Of a stretch of DNA of 64,000 nucleotides, positions 42,923 through 57,900 are shown piece after piece. Within the stretch, counting starts at the first letter, position 1, and the number at the start of each line of letters is the position of its first letter. The translations under genes were made by a program, and so were the position numbers. The DNA is from Trichostrongylus colubriformis (taxonomy: Eukaryota > Nematoda > Chromadorea > Rhabditida > Trichostrongylidae). Below the pieces are notes generated by a model. It was given only the letters and a program-made list of their open reading frames with translations, made no database searches and was not told where the DNA came from. The DNA is taken from contig OZ022261.1 of the NCBI GenBank assembly GCA_963978905.1, positions 16,849,582-16,913,581 of the forward strand. Reading direction: 5' to 3'.

Positions 42923-45900
42923 GTGAGTATCAAAAGTTATAGATTGCGTAACATTTTATGTTTTCGATTTACATCTCATGGTATAGAGTGGTGCGTCATC
43001 TCGAATTCCAAAGCCAGGAATACTTGGTTTTTGCGTATGATCATTAAGCACTTGCTTGTTGTCGCAACAGGGCTAGTTATAGATTGCCTTCTATTTACGG
43101 GCAGCCTTGGATATATAGAAGTCTCGGCCTTTTTTCTCGACATGTGCGGATTTCTCGATTTTGGCTTCCCACTTTTGCACGGGCTCGTTCCTCTCGAGCA
43201 GGGTTTGCTACCCACTTTTATTCATCATCTTCTCGTGCTCGGACTGACCAAATCTGCATCACTGATTTCCAGTTTTTGTTGCGCCCATCACCTCAAGAGC
43301 TCCGCTTTTCTAAACTTTTTCCCATCTCTACAAGTGTGTTTATGTAATGCTTAATTGGTGACGGACGAAAACGCGATGTACAGACAGGGAGACGGAGTGT
43401 TTTATATTAGGTAGTCTAAAAAGTCTTTTCATATTTTTAAAAACCGCTTTCTCCCTCAAAACTGCTTTCCACAATTTTCTTCTGTACATATATATGTAGT
43501 ACAAGCCCACACGCATCTATAGGTATTGTTGTTTTCCATCTCCCGGATACGGCAAAATAAAAATATCAAAAGTCACTTCATTTTCGAATCCAATTTTTTT
43601 TCTTTGATTGGCGTTAGACAGGGAAAGGAACAGGTGATAATCCGATGGAGCATGATCAGGGCTATAAGGCAGCAATTTTTATCCAAGCTCGAAAATCTTC
43701 TAAAAGAAAAAATTCAAAAAAATTTTTACCACTAGTGAAAAAATGACTCGCCAAAAAATTCTCGAGCTTGGATAAAAATTGCTGCCCCTTCCACATTATA
43801 GCCCTCATCTTGCTCCATCGGATTATCACCTTTTCCTTTCCCTGTCTAACGCCATTCAGAGAAAAAATTTTTTATGCTTTTTGTATTGAAAATGAGGTTG
43901 ACCGTTGATATGTTTATTTTGCCGAAAAGGGTTATCCGGGAGATGGAAGACAATAATACCTATAGATGCATGTGGACTTGTACTACATGTGTATGTACAG
44001 AAGAGATTGCTGGAAAGCAGTTTGGAGGGAGAAAGCGGTATTTGAAAATACGAAAAAACTTTTTAGACTACCCAATATATAGTAGCGTACCGTAGTCTCT
44101 TACTGCATTCGGCGGTGTCGTGGTTTCTCACATTCAAAAGAAAGTGCCATTTACTGAGGGATACTTCAGGTTCATAGAGTTGACTTTCTTTTCAGCTGCT
44201 CTTCCGTCTTTAGACCAGTTAGCTTATGCTTTTGGATACGATGCTTCCGAATACTCTAAGAATCCGCAAGAAAAGTATGTTCTATCCAAATATGCTTTTT
44301 GTGCAATTTTTCCTTTGCTTTTTTTTCGATTTTTATGGCAGCGTCTGCTCTTTTTTATACTATAGGTAGATGTCACAAGAAAATTTCCTTATTAAAAAAA
44401 TTTTTTTCCAAGATTGGCTCATTGGTAACATATTTGTTGTGGTCATTTGGAACATATGCAGCTTTTCAGGGTGAAAATGTTCGACGTTGGCAGTGAAAAC
44501 TGTGTTCAGATCGCGGAGCAGTTAACATTCTGGGATGCGGTAGGCCGAATATTCTTGAAATAGTGTTCTATGCTCATGTGCTTAGTATGGGTCGGGGGTT
44601 GAGAAGAGTCGATGGCACTACCAGGGCACTTTGAGTATTTAGGAATTGGGAAAGCATGTTTGCGGATAAACGCGTGGGGTAAAGGATACGTTTGACGCAA
44701 CTGACCTTGAAAGGCTCCCAGGTACATATGAGAGCTCTGTGATGGTGCGCTCGACGCAGATCGTCTTGTTGCGGTGGAGGGGTGGGGCAACGGTCGTCAC
44801 TCGATTTGGCCGTCCTCCCTTAGTGATGTAGTGAGTACGGAAACACGTCCACGACGCGAATCAACGGGAGCTAAGGGAGTATCACTTCTCGGTGTTTTGG
44901 CCGCAGCATTCCGTTTTTTCTCCATTCTGGTAATGTAGGTACTACTATCTTTTTTTTTTGTTTCATGCGTACTACTATCTTTTTTTTTGTTTTATGCACT
45001 ATCTTCTTTTCTGCAAGGGGGAATTTGTAGGAACTCTTTCGTGAGCTGATTATCCATCAGTGTCAAGGATGCGTATGGTCGAAGAGGCATCGATTAAGCA
45101 ACGATAAGTTCTACACTGTGAAAGCCACAATTGATCAGGTATGAATAGTTTATCTCTGCATGTTTAATTGAATGCGAATCACCGCACTGTTAATTCTGTT
45201 TGAGCGTTAGGTGTATGCATGGATTGTGCCCGTCCTGCATACCACGCAAGTGTGCTGTTGTAACTCTTATCTGTAGGGCGCATTGATTCCCATTGGTATT
45301 GTGTGCAAAAGTGGTGAAAACATATCGTAGTTTGCTTGACATATTTGGAGCTTCTTTTCGTTGAGGCACTGATTTTTCTTCCATAGAAGTACTTCACGAA
45401 CATGCTATTTCGGGAAATTTCTTATTTCTCAGTGTTACTATTTCCATTCAGTTCAATGCTGTCTCGCAACGGGTCATGACCAGCATCGTGCTACCGGATT
45501 GTCGACCCGATTTCCGAGCCAAAATCATCGCAAAATGGATCGATATTGCAAGGGTGAATATGGGTTCTTACTTTTCTCTCAGCGATGTTCATTCATTGTG
45601 GAAGTATAGTACTACACGGCCGTAATGCGCAGAAGTAGCGTCGAACGCAAAGTACGCCGAAGTGTCTCTCCTTTAATAACCAATTCTGTTTTTCAGGAAC
45701 TTCGGGCATTGAAGAATTTTTCGTCTTTGAAAGCGGTACTGTCGAGTCTCCAGTCTGAACCGGTACATCGCTTGAAATCGGCCTGGGCTCTCGTGCCGAG
45801 GTTTGTTAATACATAGGAGCTAGTTGGTTTCGTCCTTCCTTGTTGAGCAGTTGTGCAATCACTTGGCGTAGACATGGCAGTACTATAGTAGGGCTCTTAT

Positions 45901-48900
45901 TCACCAGACGTGAGGTGCGATGATAAAGCTCTGATTTATAGTCGATCTATGGCACAGTTTCGGGATTTGTCATCTATCTATGATATGGACGAAGAAGGCG
46001 ATGAAAGGAATGCTCGTCGTATACTTGAACAGGTAAGGTTTAGAATTTGCATTATATAGGTTGATCTGTGAATCTTCGTGGTATAAATGGTCTTCAAGCG
46101 TTTACAGTGGATATAAGCGAAAAGTGGGTCTTGGAGAATTTTGGTCTCGTCGCTGGTTTCCTTTTTTGACTTTGGTCTCATACTCCTGTTCACAACATAC
46201 TTTTAAAACGTGACGATTACGATCTTCTTCTAACTTGTGCCAGTCTTTATTGCATATCTACAATGTGTAGCTTTTATTTGTTGTTAATTTCTTGATTTGT
46301 TTTGATTTTACTCTTACTGCTTCCGGATCTAAGTGAATTGAGTAATTCAAATGAATTGCTTGTGTGAGGGTTCTCGTCTTTTCTTTTTATTTTCTTTCCT
46401 TCTTTGCTCCACTCTGCCTTTGTGTTGGTGTTTGTCGTTTTTATGTGCTCGAAACCATTATCATGTCTCTTAAACTAGTCTCTTAAAAGTGTTTTTGAGG
46501 TATATTTTCATGCCCGAATTTACAGTTTCACTTCTTGATCGTTTCATGCAATACACTTACCAACTATAACATAGGCCAAGGTTTCTGGCTCCCGTTCGAA
46601 TAGCATCGTGTGAACGTGGTGGAACAGACCAGTCGTATACAGTTGAACCTCTTTTAACATTCGGTGTATGCAGAATAAATGGCCAAAGCATAACTGGCCA
46701 TAACTTCGCTCAGACACAATTTTATTTGTCGAAATAAAAACCATTCGAATATACACAACTTTGCCAAGAATCTGGTAACGAAAATATGCCATCATGATAA
46801 AATCCTGGATTGCGAGAATTAGTAAAATCAAAAATGGCATTTTCACACTGCATTGTATCCTCCTTCTGATGGGTTTACATCGAGAACCAGGAAAAGTGGT
46901 GATCCGTTGGGGATAGGTCTGAGGAATAAGAGGGTGAGGGAGAGTCTCGGTTCTTAACTGCATCAGTTTTTGCTGGGTGCAAAAACAACGCAAAACCCCT
47001 CACTTCGCTAGTCATCTGACAAAAACTGATGCAGTTGAGCATCGAAACTCTCCCTCACCCCATTATTCCCCAGACATATCCCCAACGGATTACCACTTTT
47101 TCCGGTTCTCGATGCAAACCTGCGTCAGAAGGAGTTCGTCGATACGATGCAGGTTGAAAATGCCATTGTTGAGTTCACAAAGTTCACTAGAGTTCAAAAT
47201 CCAGAACTTATGATGGCACGTTTTCTTTACCAGATCGTTGGCAAAGTTAAGAAGATTCGGATGGTTTTTATTTCGACAAATAAAGTTGTGTCTGAGCGAA
47301 GTTATGGCGTTTTGAAAAAAGTGGTCTGTTTTGGCCATTTATTCTGCACACACCTAATACTTTGGAAACGAGTTAAACAACATATAATCTCTGGGAGAGT
47401 TTAATTACTATTCGAGTCTCCACTGCACAGAAGTCGTATATGCTCGCATATTACTTATTCATATCTCAAAAGCTCGCCAGGCTATGTTTTGTTATGAAAA
47501 CTTGCAAACGTGTGACTCTACGATGTGCCGCGACGCAAGGGAGTGGCGACGCGGCTGATCGCGTGGTTCACGCTCTCATTGTACAGTGTTACGTTTTTCG
47601 CCTTGTTTCTATACTTCTGCTCTATTCCACACGCGGCGACCGGACGGCAGAGCCTCGCGTACTCGTGTGCGTGTGTGGAGGCGTCTGCCTCAAAACGGTT
47701 CTAACGACGAACCCGTGGAGTCAATACCTATCTATCCTTACCCAAACTGCGAAGGGCTCGCAATGTGCAACCGTGGTTCCAGAGTGTGGCAAAAAAATTT
47801 TAAAAACACCACGACTCGATGCCATTTTTCACTCACAGACTTCTACAGGCTAAGCATTGCCTTTTTTTGCTTTATGCTTTTATATGATATCCTCTATCGT
47901 TATCGTGGTGTTATAGTGTCTTTCAACTTCAGGAGGGCACTGCCAAGAGTTCCCCACTGAGGCGACCGCAGCTGGTTCAAAATTGTCGACGAACGAAGAG
48001 CGATGTTAATTTAGCGGAATGCCAAGGCACCGTGCCATATTTGGGATCGTTCCTTACTGACTTAACTATGATTGATCAGGCCACTCAGGATTTCACAGAA
48101 GGTGAGTTGTCCTTGTTTATGCTGGATACTCGTGGGCTCTTTTTATGTTTACTTGTCTTGTGACATGTTATGCTCATCATGTTCGCGACAGATGTCATTC
48201 CATAGCGGAAATCACTCCTAGTGCTGACATTGCTGTAGTGTGAGACACCGTAATCAACCCCCTGCCGTATACTGTGAGACCAAATAGTGTTTTTGCGATA
48301 TGTAACTCTAAAGGTTTCAAATTCCCATGGAACTCTGAACTAAGACCCGAATGTATCGATGGAACTCCAAAAACTGATTATAATTGTGAATACTAAAATT
48401 GCAACATTCCGAAGCGTGTTAGGAGGGGTAAAACTTTGCTTGTGATGCCTCATTGGCGAGGCACTCTATCATCAGCACGGCCGTTTCTGAGCGAGCAACG
48501 GCCACCGTGACTCAGTGGTAGTGTTCCGGATCTGCAGGCGGGAGGTTGTGAGTTGCGAATGGTCCTAGGGCTTTGCCAGTGGCTTGACGATTTCGCTTTA
48601 TTGTCAGCTTCATGGCCGGTCTGCATTCAGTATGACCGAGCCTACTTTCCACATGGCAATCAGCAGCTATTTCTTTTTCTCAAAAGAACTGTAAGGGGTC
48701 GAGAGAAAGAGGAAGATGGAAAGGAACGATAATTAAACGAACACCCGAGGATAAATGCGATGATCGGTAGAGAAACCGGATTCAAAAGCGCGACGTTATA
48801 GACTATTCGCATCTCCCGGGCATCTTTTTGTGTCTCGTAGGGTGTACTTCATTCATGATGATGTGAGGTAAGTGAAACAACGAACAGCAATCAAGTGAAA

Positions 48901-51900
48901 CAATGAAAGAGGAGTAAGCGAAAGGGTAAAAAGTGTGTTTGTGGTACAAAAAATCGATTGGATTTACACTCGACTAGCAAGGTGTCGTGTGTGCAGTTTG
49001 TGCAACCTAACGAACTGCAGGCATTACGGTAAGTCTCATTATAAGCCTAAATTGCCTCCTCCCGGTGTCTTTGAGATGACCTAAGAAGTCCTCAATGTGT
49101 AAAGCCGTTGAGTAGAAGCCTGACGATTTTCCAGTGGGAATGTGGCCGGAGTGGTCTCGCACCACATCGCTTGCTGGGATAAGTGAGACAAGGCTCAGAA
49201 TTATCTTTGACCTATTTGCGGTACAGTCGCAGTGGGTTTCATGGAGAGTTTCTACCATCCAATCATAATTTTCCGGTAAGGGCTGGATCCCATGTATTGC
49301 CATTCCTGCCCTGCCTTCAAATCATTCTTTCATAAGTATTTTTTCGATGACTTGCAGTTCATCACACTGGTGGACTACTTATACCTGCCTGAAATTCTTT
49401 TAACTCTTATGCCATAAAATTCAGGTAGAGAGGCTTGAGGAGCCTCAATCCAGCGGCAACTTGCTCTCGACGTATTTGGTTCTACTAAACTGATACAGGA
49501 AGTCTTGCTTGTTTGGGATCCTCCTGTTTCCAGGGTGATGCTACTGAGGGCTGTCCCTTCTGGTTCATTGCTCCCAGTGGCTCTATACCTGGCGTAGCCA
49601 AGTTTTATGGCTAATCTATCCTCCGCACATTTAGATCCATCTAGCCTGGCCGTCAGCATATACATTACCTCAATCGCCTCTGCTATCGTCGGCTGGTTTT
49701 TTCATTCGTCTTCTGTTTGCTCTATTTCTGCCACAATGTCCTCTTGTCACTTATTTTTGCAGTTCGTATACTCGTCCCTTATATCATTTTACACGTTTTG
49801 CCATTCGTGTTATGGTTTCGCTGGAGTTTATTTGGATTTGTGAAAAGTCTTTCTGGTTAATATTAAAGAATATCAAAAGTAGAATGGCAGTGTAGTAGTA
49901 CAAAAATAATATTTTTTGGAACAAGTAATTTGGATAAGGGTATATTAACTAGACTAGTAGAAGTAGGCTAATTCAGGGAGTGATAATTGCGGGAAATTGC
50001 AAAATACGAGCCCACGAAGCACGCTTCGTCATGAGCGGTATGAATAATGTTGCGGAGGGGAAGATCAAAAAATAAACGCAAAAGTGTGGTTGCGGACTAC
50101 GTAGTTGACCGGGTCGCCAGTCGCGGCGAGAGTCAAGCATGATCTCATGAAATTCTTGAAAATCATCGTTCGCTGATCGAGGCATCTGAGGCAACCTGTT
50201 CCTGGACTGGAGGCGTCTTTTAAAAAAAAGTCCGTCATTAGATAATTATAGCGTTTCTACCAATATGAGGTATGCTTGCACGTTTATTGCTTCACGCCAT
50301 TTTCGGAACCGCGTCGTGGGGGTCCAAAATTTGCTTGAAAATATACGGGTGTCGAGGATTCCTCGACACATTCCTGACCCTGTACACCACAGGTAAGGGG
50401 AATGTCAGCATCCGCCTGGCAAAGAGGTAAGTTCACGCCGTCCCATAGGGGTAGTTTGATCCCGTGGACGCAAAAATTGCGATGCTTTTGCGCGAAAACG
50501 TCTGGCTCGCGCGCTGTGAACTTCCGAACCTGCCCTGTAATAGTATTTGTTTTTCGAAAAAAACCTCCATAACTCCTCTCAGAGAATCGTTCAGCAAATT
50601 TGGAGAGCAGTTTCGAGATCAGCGTTCGAAAATACGTTGGACCATATGTATCCCATGCCGATGGCCATTTCGATCTCGGATCTTCAAAGATTCTATCGGG
50701 CCGTAATTTCTACTCGTGGACTGATTCTAGAGGAACCAACATGGAGCAGAATCTGGTCTCACGAGTGATCAATTTTTTTCCTTTCAGAAGGATTGATCAA
50801 TTTCGAAAAGCGACGCAAGGAGTTTGAAGTGTTGGCAAAGTTACGACTGTTCCAATCGGCCGCCCGTGCCTATCACATTCCGATGGATCGAGTATTTTGT
50901 GCATGGTTCCACTTCTTGCCGTGTTTATCGGAGAAGGAATGGTGCGTTTTTGTCCTCATTTCGCCTTTCATCGAGTAATACAATGTCTTGTTGGAAAACG
51001 CAACGGGAACTTCCACTCAGTTTCGGTTTCTTTTACTTTCCATTCCATTCCTTTTGAAGGATGGCGTAGACTTTATTCTCTTCCGTCTCGTTCCCACATC
51101 AGGGAGGGATAGGGAACTGTCGCGAATAAATCAGGAATCATCATACGTTCAACTTCACAGGTAGCTTCACGACTGGCACAGATAAAAAATAATGTCCTGC
51201 TCGCGTTCAGTTAACAGTGAAGATCATCTTCGATGTTTGTAATAAGCTCATCAATACTTTAAATGGCAAGGTATACATTGGCCAGCTTGCAGTTCACTCA
51301 GATTGATAGGTCTCGAAGGAAAAGTCTTGGATTGGCTTGAGCTGCATAGGATCTTCAATGACTCTATTGCACTTTATTTTGGAAACATAAGGGCGAATGT
51401 GGCGAAGAAATCAATCCCGCGAAAATGCAACCAGAATATCCCGAGCTCGATTTGGACGCGCTCGCATGACTTCGATTTTTCTATTTTCGTCTGTGTCATA
51501 TTCACGTGGCTTACAACCAGGGAGCTGCCGTGACTGGACGATGTCAGACTTCGTGATTTCGCGAGTTGAAACTGTTCAAGTGCGGTATCGCAAAATCGCC
51601 AGTCTGACATCGACCTGTCACGGCAGCCCCCTGGTGTGTGAGCCACGTGGTTATGACGGAAGAAAGTAGTAAGATGAAAGCCATGCGAGCGCGTTGAAGT
51701 CGAGCTCGGGATATTGGCTGGCCGCATTTGGAAGGCAGTGTTATGTGCAATCCAGGGGTGCGTGTGTTTGGTGAGTGGTTGCAGCGTACCCATTGCTGCC
51801 TTTCTCCCATGCGCATGATTAGTTTGTACAGGAATACACTACAGAGTTGATGGTTATTTCCAATGAAGCTCTCAGAATCATCTCTCAGTTTTCATGCTGA

Positions 51901-54900
51901 GTTTTGCTTTCAGTTTCAATCGATCGTTAGAAGTTGAGCAACCTACCGCGGTAGCGACACCTGACATGAATTCACGGCACAACACCAGTTTATCCAACGG
52001 GAATTCAGGCGTCCTTCCAAAAAGGTATGTTTTTCAAGACTGGCATGTATCACCAGCTCTAACTGGAAAGCTGCCAAAAATTCTAGCTCTTTCAATAACT
52101 ATATTCAGCAACACGTTGGCTCGACTTTTCAATTCATCACGTTTTGCTGAGGACAGCGCAAGGAATGTGTCACAGTCTCATTCACATTCGCACTCTCAAT
52201 CGAGCCTCACTGATCCTGCTAGCGATACTGCTGTAGGGTCACCAGCAGGTGTTCCACCCACACATGAAGGCACCAGCTATGATGAGTGGATCGACGGTCG
52301 AGTGGACGGCGGACCTCCCGGACCGGTCAGACATTAATTAGTTGTTTTATCACTAGATGAAAACATGAGAAAGGGTCGTGGGAAAAACTACTTGCGGAAT
52401 GAATTTGTTGGCTGTGATCGGCTATGAATTGGGAGAATGGATGTGTATGCTGGTGGTTGTGCTGTGAAGCTGAATCGACTAACCCATATCCAGGGTGTTC
52501 CTTGAATTCCTTTACACCTGAAGTAGAAATTTTGTAGCCGAATTAGCATCACAAGAAGGAAAGTAGTAAATCTTTGACTTTATTCATTTTTCGTCTTGAC
52601 CGCAAGTGAAGCGCATGACCATTTGATAGATGGATTCGGCAGGAATTCCAGCTCGAGAGACGGATCTGTACCTGTGGCGCTGACACGCGTTGTACCACAC
52701 CTCCAGAGGAAACGAAGGAATAGGGTTTACTACGTGAGCCGTGCTCTGTGAGAGACTTGTAATTGATGAAAAGCGAAAGATCGTTCTTCGCCACTTCTGG
52801 TCAGAAAGCGCCAAAGTGAATTAGCAACTGCGTCTAAGGGGTATCATGAACAGATACAGTCGTGATCGCCAAAATCATTTCATAGACTGTTGACTCAAGC
52901 AGAGCCCTGCTCGTGATGTAAAGAAAGATTAAAGGCACCGGGAGGGGGGCAAGGGCGGAATAACGTTTACGAAAACAATGGCGTCTGAAAACAAACATAT
53001 GGGTTCGGTAGATACAATGTGTAACGAAACCAGCGTTGAAAAACGCGCCATGAGACGGTATTTGGCCCCGGGGCGCGCTTCCGTCCGAACTGCAAGCTTC
53101 CGTGGCCGAGCCACGCTTCGTTCATTTTGAAGCTTGTCTTCGGCCTGATGTAACCTTATTTTTGAACTATTTCCTCTTTACTGTTTTCTAGTGACATATT
53201 TTACTTGTTTACTTATAGATCTTTTTAATTGTGCATTTCTATACCTGAAAATCTCAGAAGGGTCAAATAAAGTCGGGGGGAGACGCAACTTTGCGTCGAC
53301 GTCGATGCTCCTTTCCCTTACTAGGCTTAGGCTAAAATTGATATCCCCTCCTCCCACATTAAAAAACATCTGTCAAAGCATAGGTCTCATCAGCTTTAGC
53401 CTAACCCTAGGAAGGGAAAGAAGCTTTGACGTGAGTAAAGATTTTGCCTCTCCCCCCCCCCCCCCCCCCCGACTTTATTTGACCCGTAAGTACATCTAGA
53501 AACAATATAAAAAAGAACAAAGTGAAAACTAAAAGGAAAAAACAAATCTATATTAGAACCATCTTCTTTTGGCACCATGCCAAGGCGTCAAATTGGCGAG
53601 TTTGTGCAATGGCGGCCACTCAAGCTCGTCCACACTACGTCTGTTCTACCGTAAGCCAAAATTACCCCTCCTGGTGTCTTTAAGAAGTGTGTTGGGCCAC
53701 TGTTCAACAAATCTATCCTTGTGTTTGATTGACAGGCGGATTGTACGATTATAACCCATTGAGTTCCTGCGTGTGGCCCATGTTAGGATCGCAGCTGATG
53801 CACGCACTGTTCGCCGGCCGTGATTGCGTAACCCTGCGTCTATGTCGTCCTTCGCCGCCTGGGTCTCTCGGATTTGCCTGAGCCTTTTCAGAGAAGGAGC
53901 TTTGGCGTCGCGTACTCTGACCTGTCTGGTGTCTGACCCCGCGTGTTGCCGAAGAAAAACCCGGCGCACAGTGCGTGGTTTAGCTTATATCCCCATGTTA
54001 GAGAGGGAAGTTTGCTGTTCGAAATCCAGCACAACAACAGATTTAAAGGAGTATAGAGAAGTGTTAAGATTTCCAATGTAACCCTGCGTGTCGTCGTGGA
54101 GGGTTGCGCGGAGCGTATTTAAGTGACGTTTCCTGCCAAAAACGACAGCATTGAGTAGGGCATTGTGTCTGCGTAGTATAGACCCAGGGTCGGTAATCTG
54201 TACAGATTTGCCCCGTTCTATTTCAGTTCTGTATCACAGTCACTTTGCTATTGTATTTTTGGCACATCCTATAGAATCAATAACGTCAGGCTGTCGCTGT
54301 GTTTTGGCGTAACTAGCGTTTGCTGAACTAAAAGGTGTAAGTGGCTTTCAAAGAAGAAGATTACTACTCCGAGCATTTTGTAGGTATCCCTTTCGCGGAC
54401 ACTTTCTCGAACCGCTCCTGGAGTTCAATCATTCACTGCTCCCTCAACGCCTGCCAGTTCCGTGTCCTACAAAGGTGGACGATCAACATTTTATCAGCAG
54501 CGTATCGGTGTGTTATATCTTTCAGAATTTTGTCTCTGATTTCCACAGAATAAGGTTTAGGTGAGAGCGGGGGTTGGTAAAAAGTCTTTTCTATGGGGTT
54601 GGGTCGAAATCTTATGTTCGAGTCATGCGTTTTTGTTGAGTTGAAGAGTCTTGGACATCTATGATAAGAAGAGAAGTAAACGAGTTATTGTATTTATGGT
54701 GAGTAGAATCGTCAACTGGACTAGAGTATCGTGTTAAGTGTTGCATAGAACAAAGCGGTCTGGAGCCGTTGTGAACACTGACCTGAATAGCCTTTGGAAT
54801 TCGAAAAAGTTACCCGACAGCGGGCTTTGTTTGCTTAATGCGATTCGTGTTTCTAGTTCTAAATCAGATCAAGCAAACAAGGGCGATAACCTTCAAGGTT

Positions 54901-57900
54901 GCTTATTCCGTCGCATGGAGCGCTCGGAGCTCAACCTCCCTTACATTTCGGCTACAGTCGTAAAAAAATTTGAATTACTACAATAGGTGATGCCTTGCGG
55001 TTCTCATTTCTGCACTTCGTCTTTTTTCATTATGAAGTGCCGCGTCACAGCTGTTCAACCTAACACCCTCCTTATTTTTAGTGAAATTCCACACTTTTAT
55101 GATTTCATGGGTGGGGGGGGGGGGGGTGAATACTTTTTTCTGAGTTAATTGGTACATACATATTAACATGGCACTCATTGGGAAAATTCTGAGTTAGCTT
55201 GATTTCCCATCCACTTCATTGTACTACCGTTAATACATCAGAAGTACAAAGCTTATTTTGCTTGAATTTAGGATGTGAGTTCTCACCGTTGGATGTTTTC
55301 CCGCATAAGAGAGCGTACAGTGGTGATTCCACTCAAGAGTTGGAAGCTTCAATTTCGTCAGCTATGCCCGAATGTTCGGTAGGTGGAATGTTCGCTGTTC
55401 TGCAGAATTGTTATGGAGTCTCTGATAAGGGAGGCCCATCAGCACATAACAAGCTTCTCCTAAGCGCTTTTTCCATTTTATAGAGGCTCATACATGAATC
55501 AAAAACCGATGTCAAAATTGCCTAAATCGTTTGGAAAGTGCAGAAAATGGTTGATTGGTCTCCACAGAGGACAAATTTTTGCATCCTTCCAGTTCTCATC
55601 CTCTTGTGCTCATGTACGAGCGCATATGCGAACTACATCCTAAACTCATTTTTAGTCTGTCAGGGTATCCCATTACATTTTTGGTGTATTTGACGACTAC
55701 TTTGTTTAGACCTGCCAGCGCTTACAATACGAGAACCAGGAATTGCCTCGCAAACGAGTGAAGTATTCATGTTCAGGGGTTGAACTAGCTTTAGGGGTTT
55801 AACTAGCCTAGAGAGCAGGTTTTCAATTTAATCGAGATCTCGACCCAAGTTGGAAAAATCGGGGACCACTGGTGGTACTACCCACAGTCCGAAACACTCA
55901 AGGAAAAGAGGTCGCTAGCCTATGTATGGAAGTATGTGCTATTTTTTGCATTGCACGTGTTGCTAGGTGCAGTTTGCGGGAAGGGGTCCAATCTGCACAT
56001 CTTCCACTGAATTATATCGAAGCATTTAGCTGTTCGTTTTGACCAAGTAACCATCTTCGGATAGTAGTCTGCTTCTATGGCTAATTGGGCCTCCTGAGCA
56101 CGAATATCACTCTAGTTTCGCACGAAAGCGTCTGGCATGCGTGCTGAGGGCGCCGAAGGGTCCAACACTGAAAACTTGTTAATGAGGTTGGTTTGGTGCG
56201 CTAGCAACGAAAACTGCAATTTCTCTGCAGGTGCGCAAATAGTTATCGCTGGATAGTGGGAATGCAAAATATGTGAAAACCCCGTAAGCAAGAGCAGCCG
56301 AACCATGATCACCTCCCTACCGTTCGAATGAGAGTGGACCCCGCTCTCCATTCGGCCACTCTGCAGTATGTGACCCCACCATCCACTACAAGTTGTGAAG
56401 TCGCATAAGTTGGTTATCATGGGTAGTCTGGCCAAAAATGATATTGCCCTCACTTTCTTCTGTGTGAGCACGTATAACACAGCCTATGATTTTGCGATTT
56501 TTCGCGATTCGCGATTTTGTCATTTTACGCTCTGACACCTTGAGATATTGCAATGCCTCAACTTTGGTGCGCAGCAGCGACACCACGAAGTCGCAATTGT
56601 GACGGCGGCCCAGTGAAAATTCGAGAATGCAAAAATCTTTCCTCAGTGAGAGTCGAACAATAAGTCATTCTTGAACTGTATTTGACATCCTGGGTTCAAG
56701 GGAGACGAACCACAGTCCCGTAGTTCATGTATGTGTCCCTACATGATGTGGAAGCCCACAGTGGCTGGTTCACTGATTTCGTAGAATTGATTTGCCGCCA
56801 TTACCCCGACTCGTTTTCTCGTCCACTTTTCAGATTTTCGTCGTGGACACTTTTTTCAGATTATCGTCGTGGACTGATTTTCCACAAACCAGTTAACTCC
56901 TATTTACTCTCACCCTTTGTGATATTCTCATAGTCTGTGCTTTAGAGAGCTTGTTATCAACATTCGCGAGTGGATTGCGAGGAGTCTGTATGTTGTAACC
57001 CTTCAGAACAACGGAAGCGGGGATATCACCAGAGCGATGTTGGTTTTTATTTCACTGTGCATGATTAATCAAATTACCAAATCAGTGCTGATTTCGATGA
57101 TAGGTGGCTTGACGATGAGTGCTCTAATGGTGGCGGTGTATCTATAACGCTTATGTAGTGGCTTCTCGCTCATACGCTGAATGTTTTTATGGCATGTCAT
57201 TTAGAGATTTTTTTGGAAATGGTGGAAAAATCAGGGCTTCGTCGATTCGACGGTCTCCTTGATAGCACTACATAGCTTTCCACTTCTATATGATTGCCTG
57301 TAATTTCCATGTTTGGCTTACTTTCGAAGTCTACAAGAACTGTGCGTCCCCAAACGTAAAAAATTCAAAATTCTTTTTTTCTTGTGGTAGAAATTGAACG
57401 CTTCTTTTTTTCCGGTGCGGATGTTTTTCCCCTTTGCTAACATCAAATATTGAGTAGTCTAAAAAGTTTTTTCGTATTTTCAAATACCGCTTTTTCCCTC
57501 AAAACTGCTTTCCATAAATTTCTTCTGTACATATATATGTAGTACAAGTTCTCACGCATCTATAGTAGGTATTATTGTCTTCCATCTCCTGGATAACCCT
57601 TTTCGGCAAAATAAACATATCAACGGTCAACCTCATTTTCAATACAAAAATTATAAAAAAAAATTTTCTTTGAATGGCGTTAGACAGGGAAAGGAAAAGG
57701 TGATAATCCGATGGAGCAAGATCAGGACTATAAGATGGATGGGGCAGCAAATTTTGTCCATGCTCGAGAATTTTTTGTCGAGTCATTTTTCAATAGTGGT
57801 AAAAAAAATTTTAATTTTTTTTCCAAAAATTTCTCGAGCTTGGATAAAAATTGCTGCCTTATAGCCCTGATCTTGTTCCATCGGATTATCACCTTTTCCT

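Larger units (their letters stand above)
44196..50941 (+). other. rgl-1: RalGEF exons 6-13: Cdc25-type catalytic domain
   Basis: The domain opens with [20 protein letters not shown] (exons 7-8), the first conserved region. It continues with [14 protein letters not shown], then [20 protein letters not shown] and [20 protein letters not shown] (exons 9-10), the region that contacts the GTPase switch. Exon 12 holds [20 protein letters not shown], and exon 13 completes it with [20 protein letters not shown]. These match RalGDS/RGL proteins better than Sos or RasGRF as I recall them, so Ral is the expected substrate. Introns hold fold-back mariner derivatives and other repeats. Confidence 0.9.
51914..55378 (+). 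other. rgl-1: RalGEF exons 14-16: linker, possible short isoform
   Basis: Exon 14 ends the catalytic region ([20 protein letters not shown]). Exon 15 carries [20 protein letters not shown] and [19 protein letters not shown]. It can splice at 52248 (AGCAG/GTGTTC) into exon 16, or read on to TAA at 52335-52337 with a tail of [19 protein letters not shown]. The read-through would yield a protein without the RA domain. Exon 16 gives [20 protein letters not shown]. The linker is poorly conserved in the family, so these boundaries are less certain than those in the domains. Confidence 0.65.

Noticed and set aside
54738..54986. Possible extra RalGEF exon with [20 protein letters not shown]
   Set aside because: An acceptor TTCTAG and a GTAAAA donor exist, but the phases do not fit between exons 15 and 16 without creating stops.
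57499..57786. Possible intact mariner transposase
   Set aside because: Only the third-Asp region [13 protein letters not shown] is present; the frame then runs into the palindrome arm, so it is a fold-back derivative.
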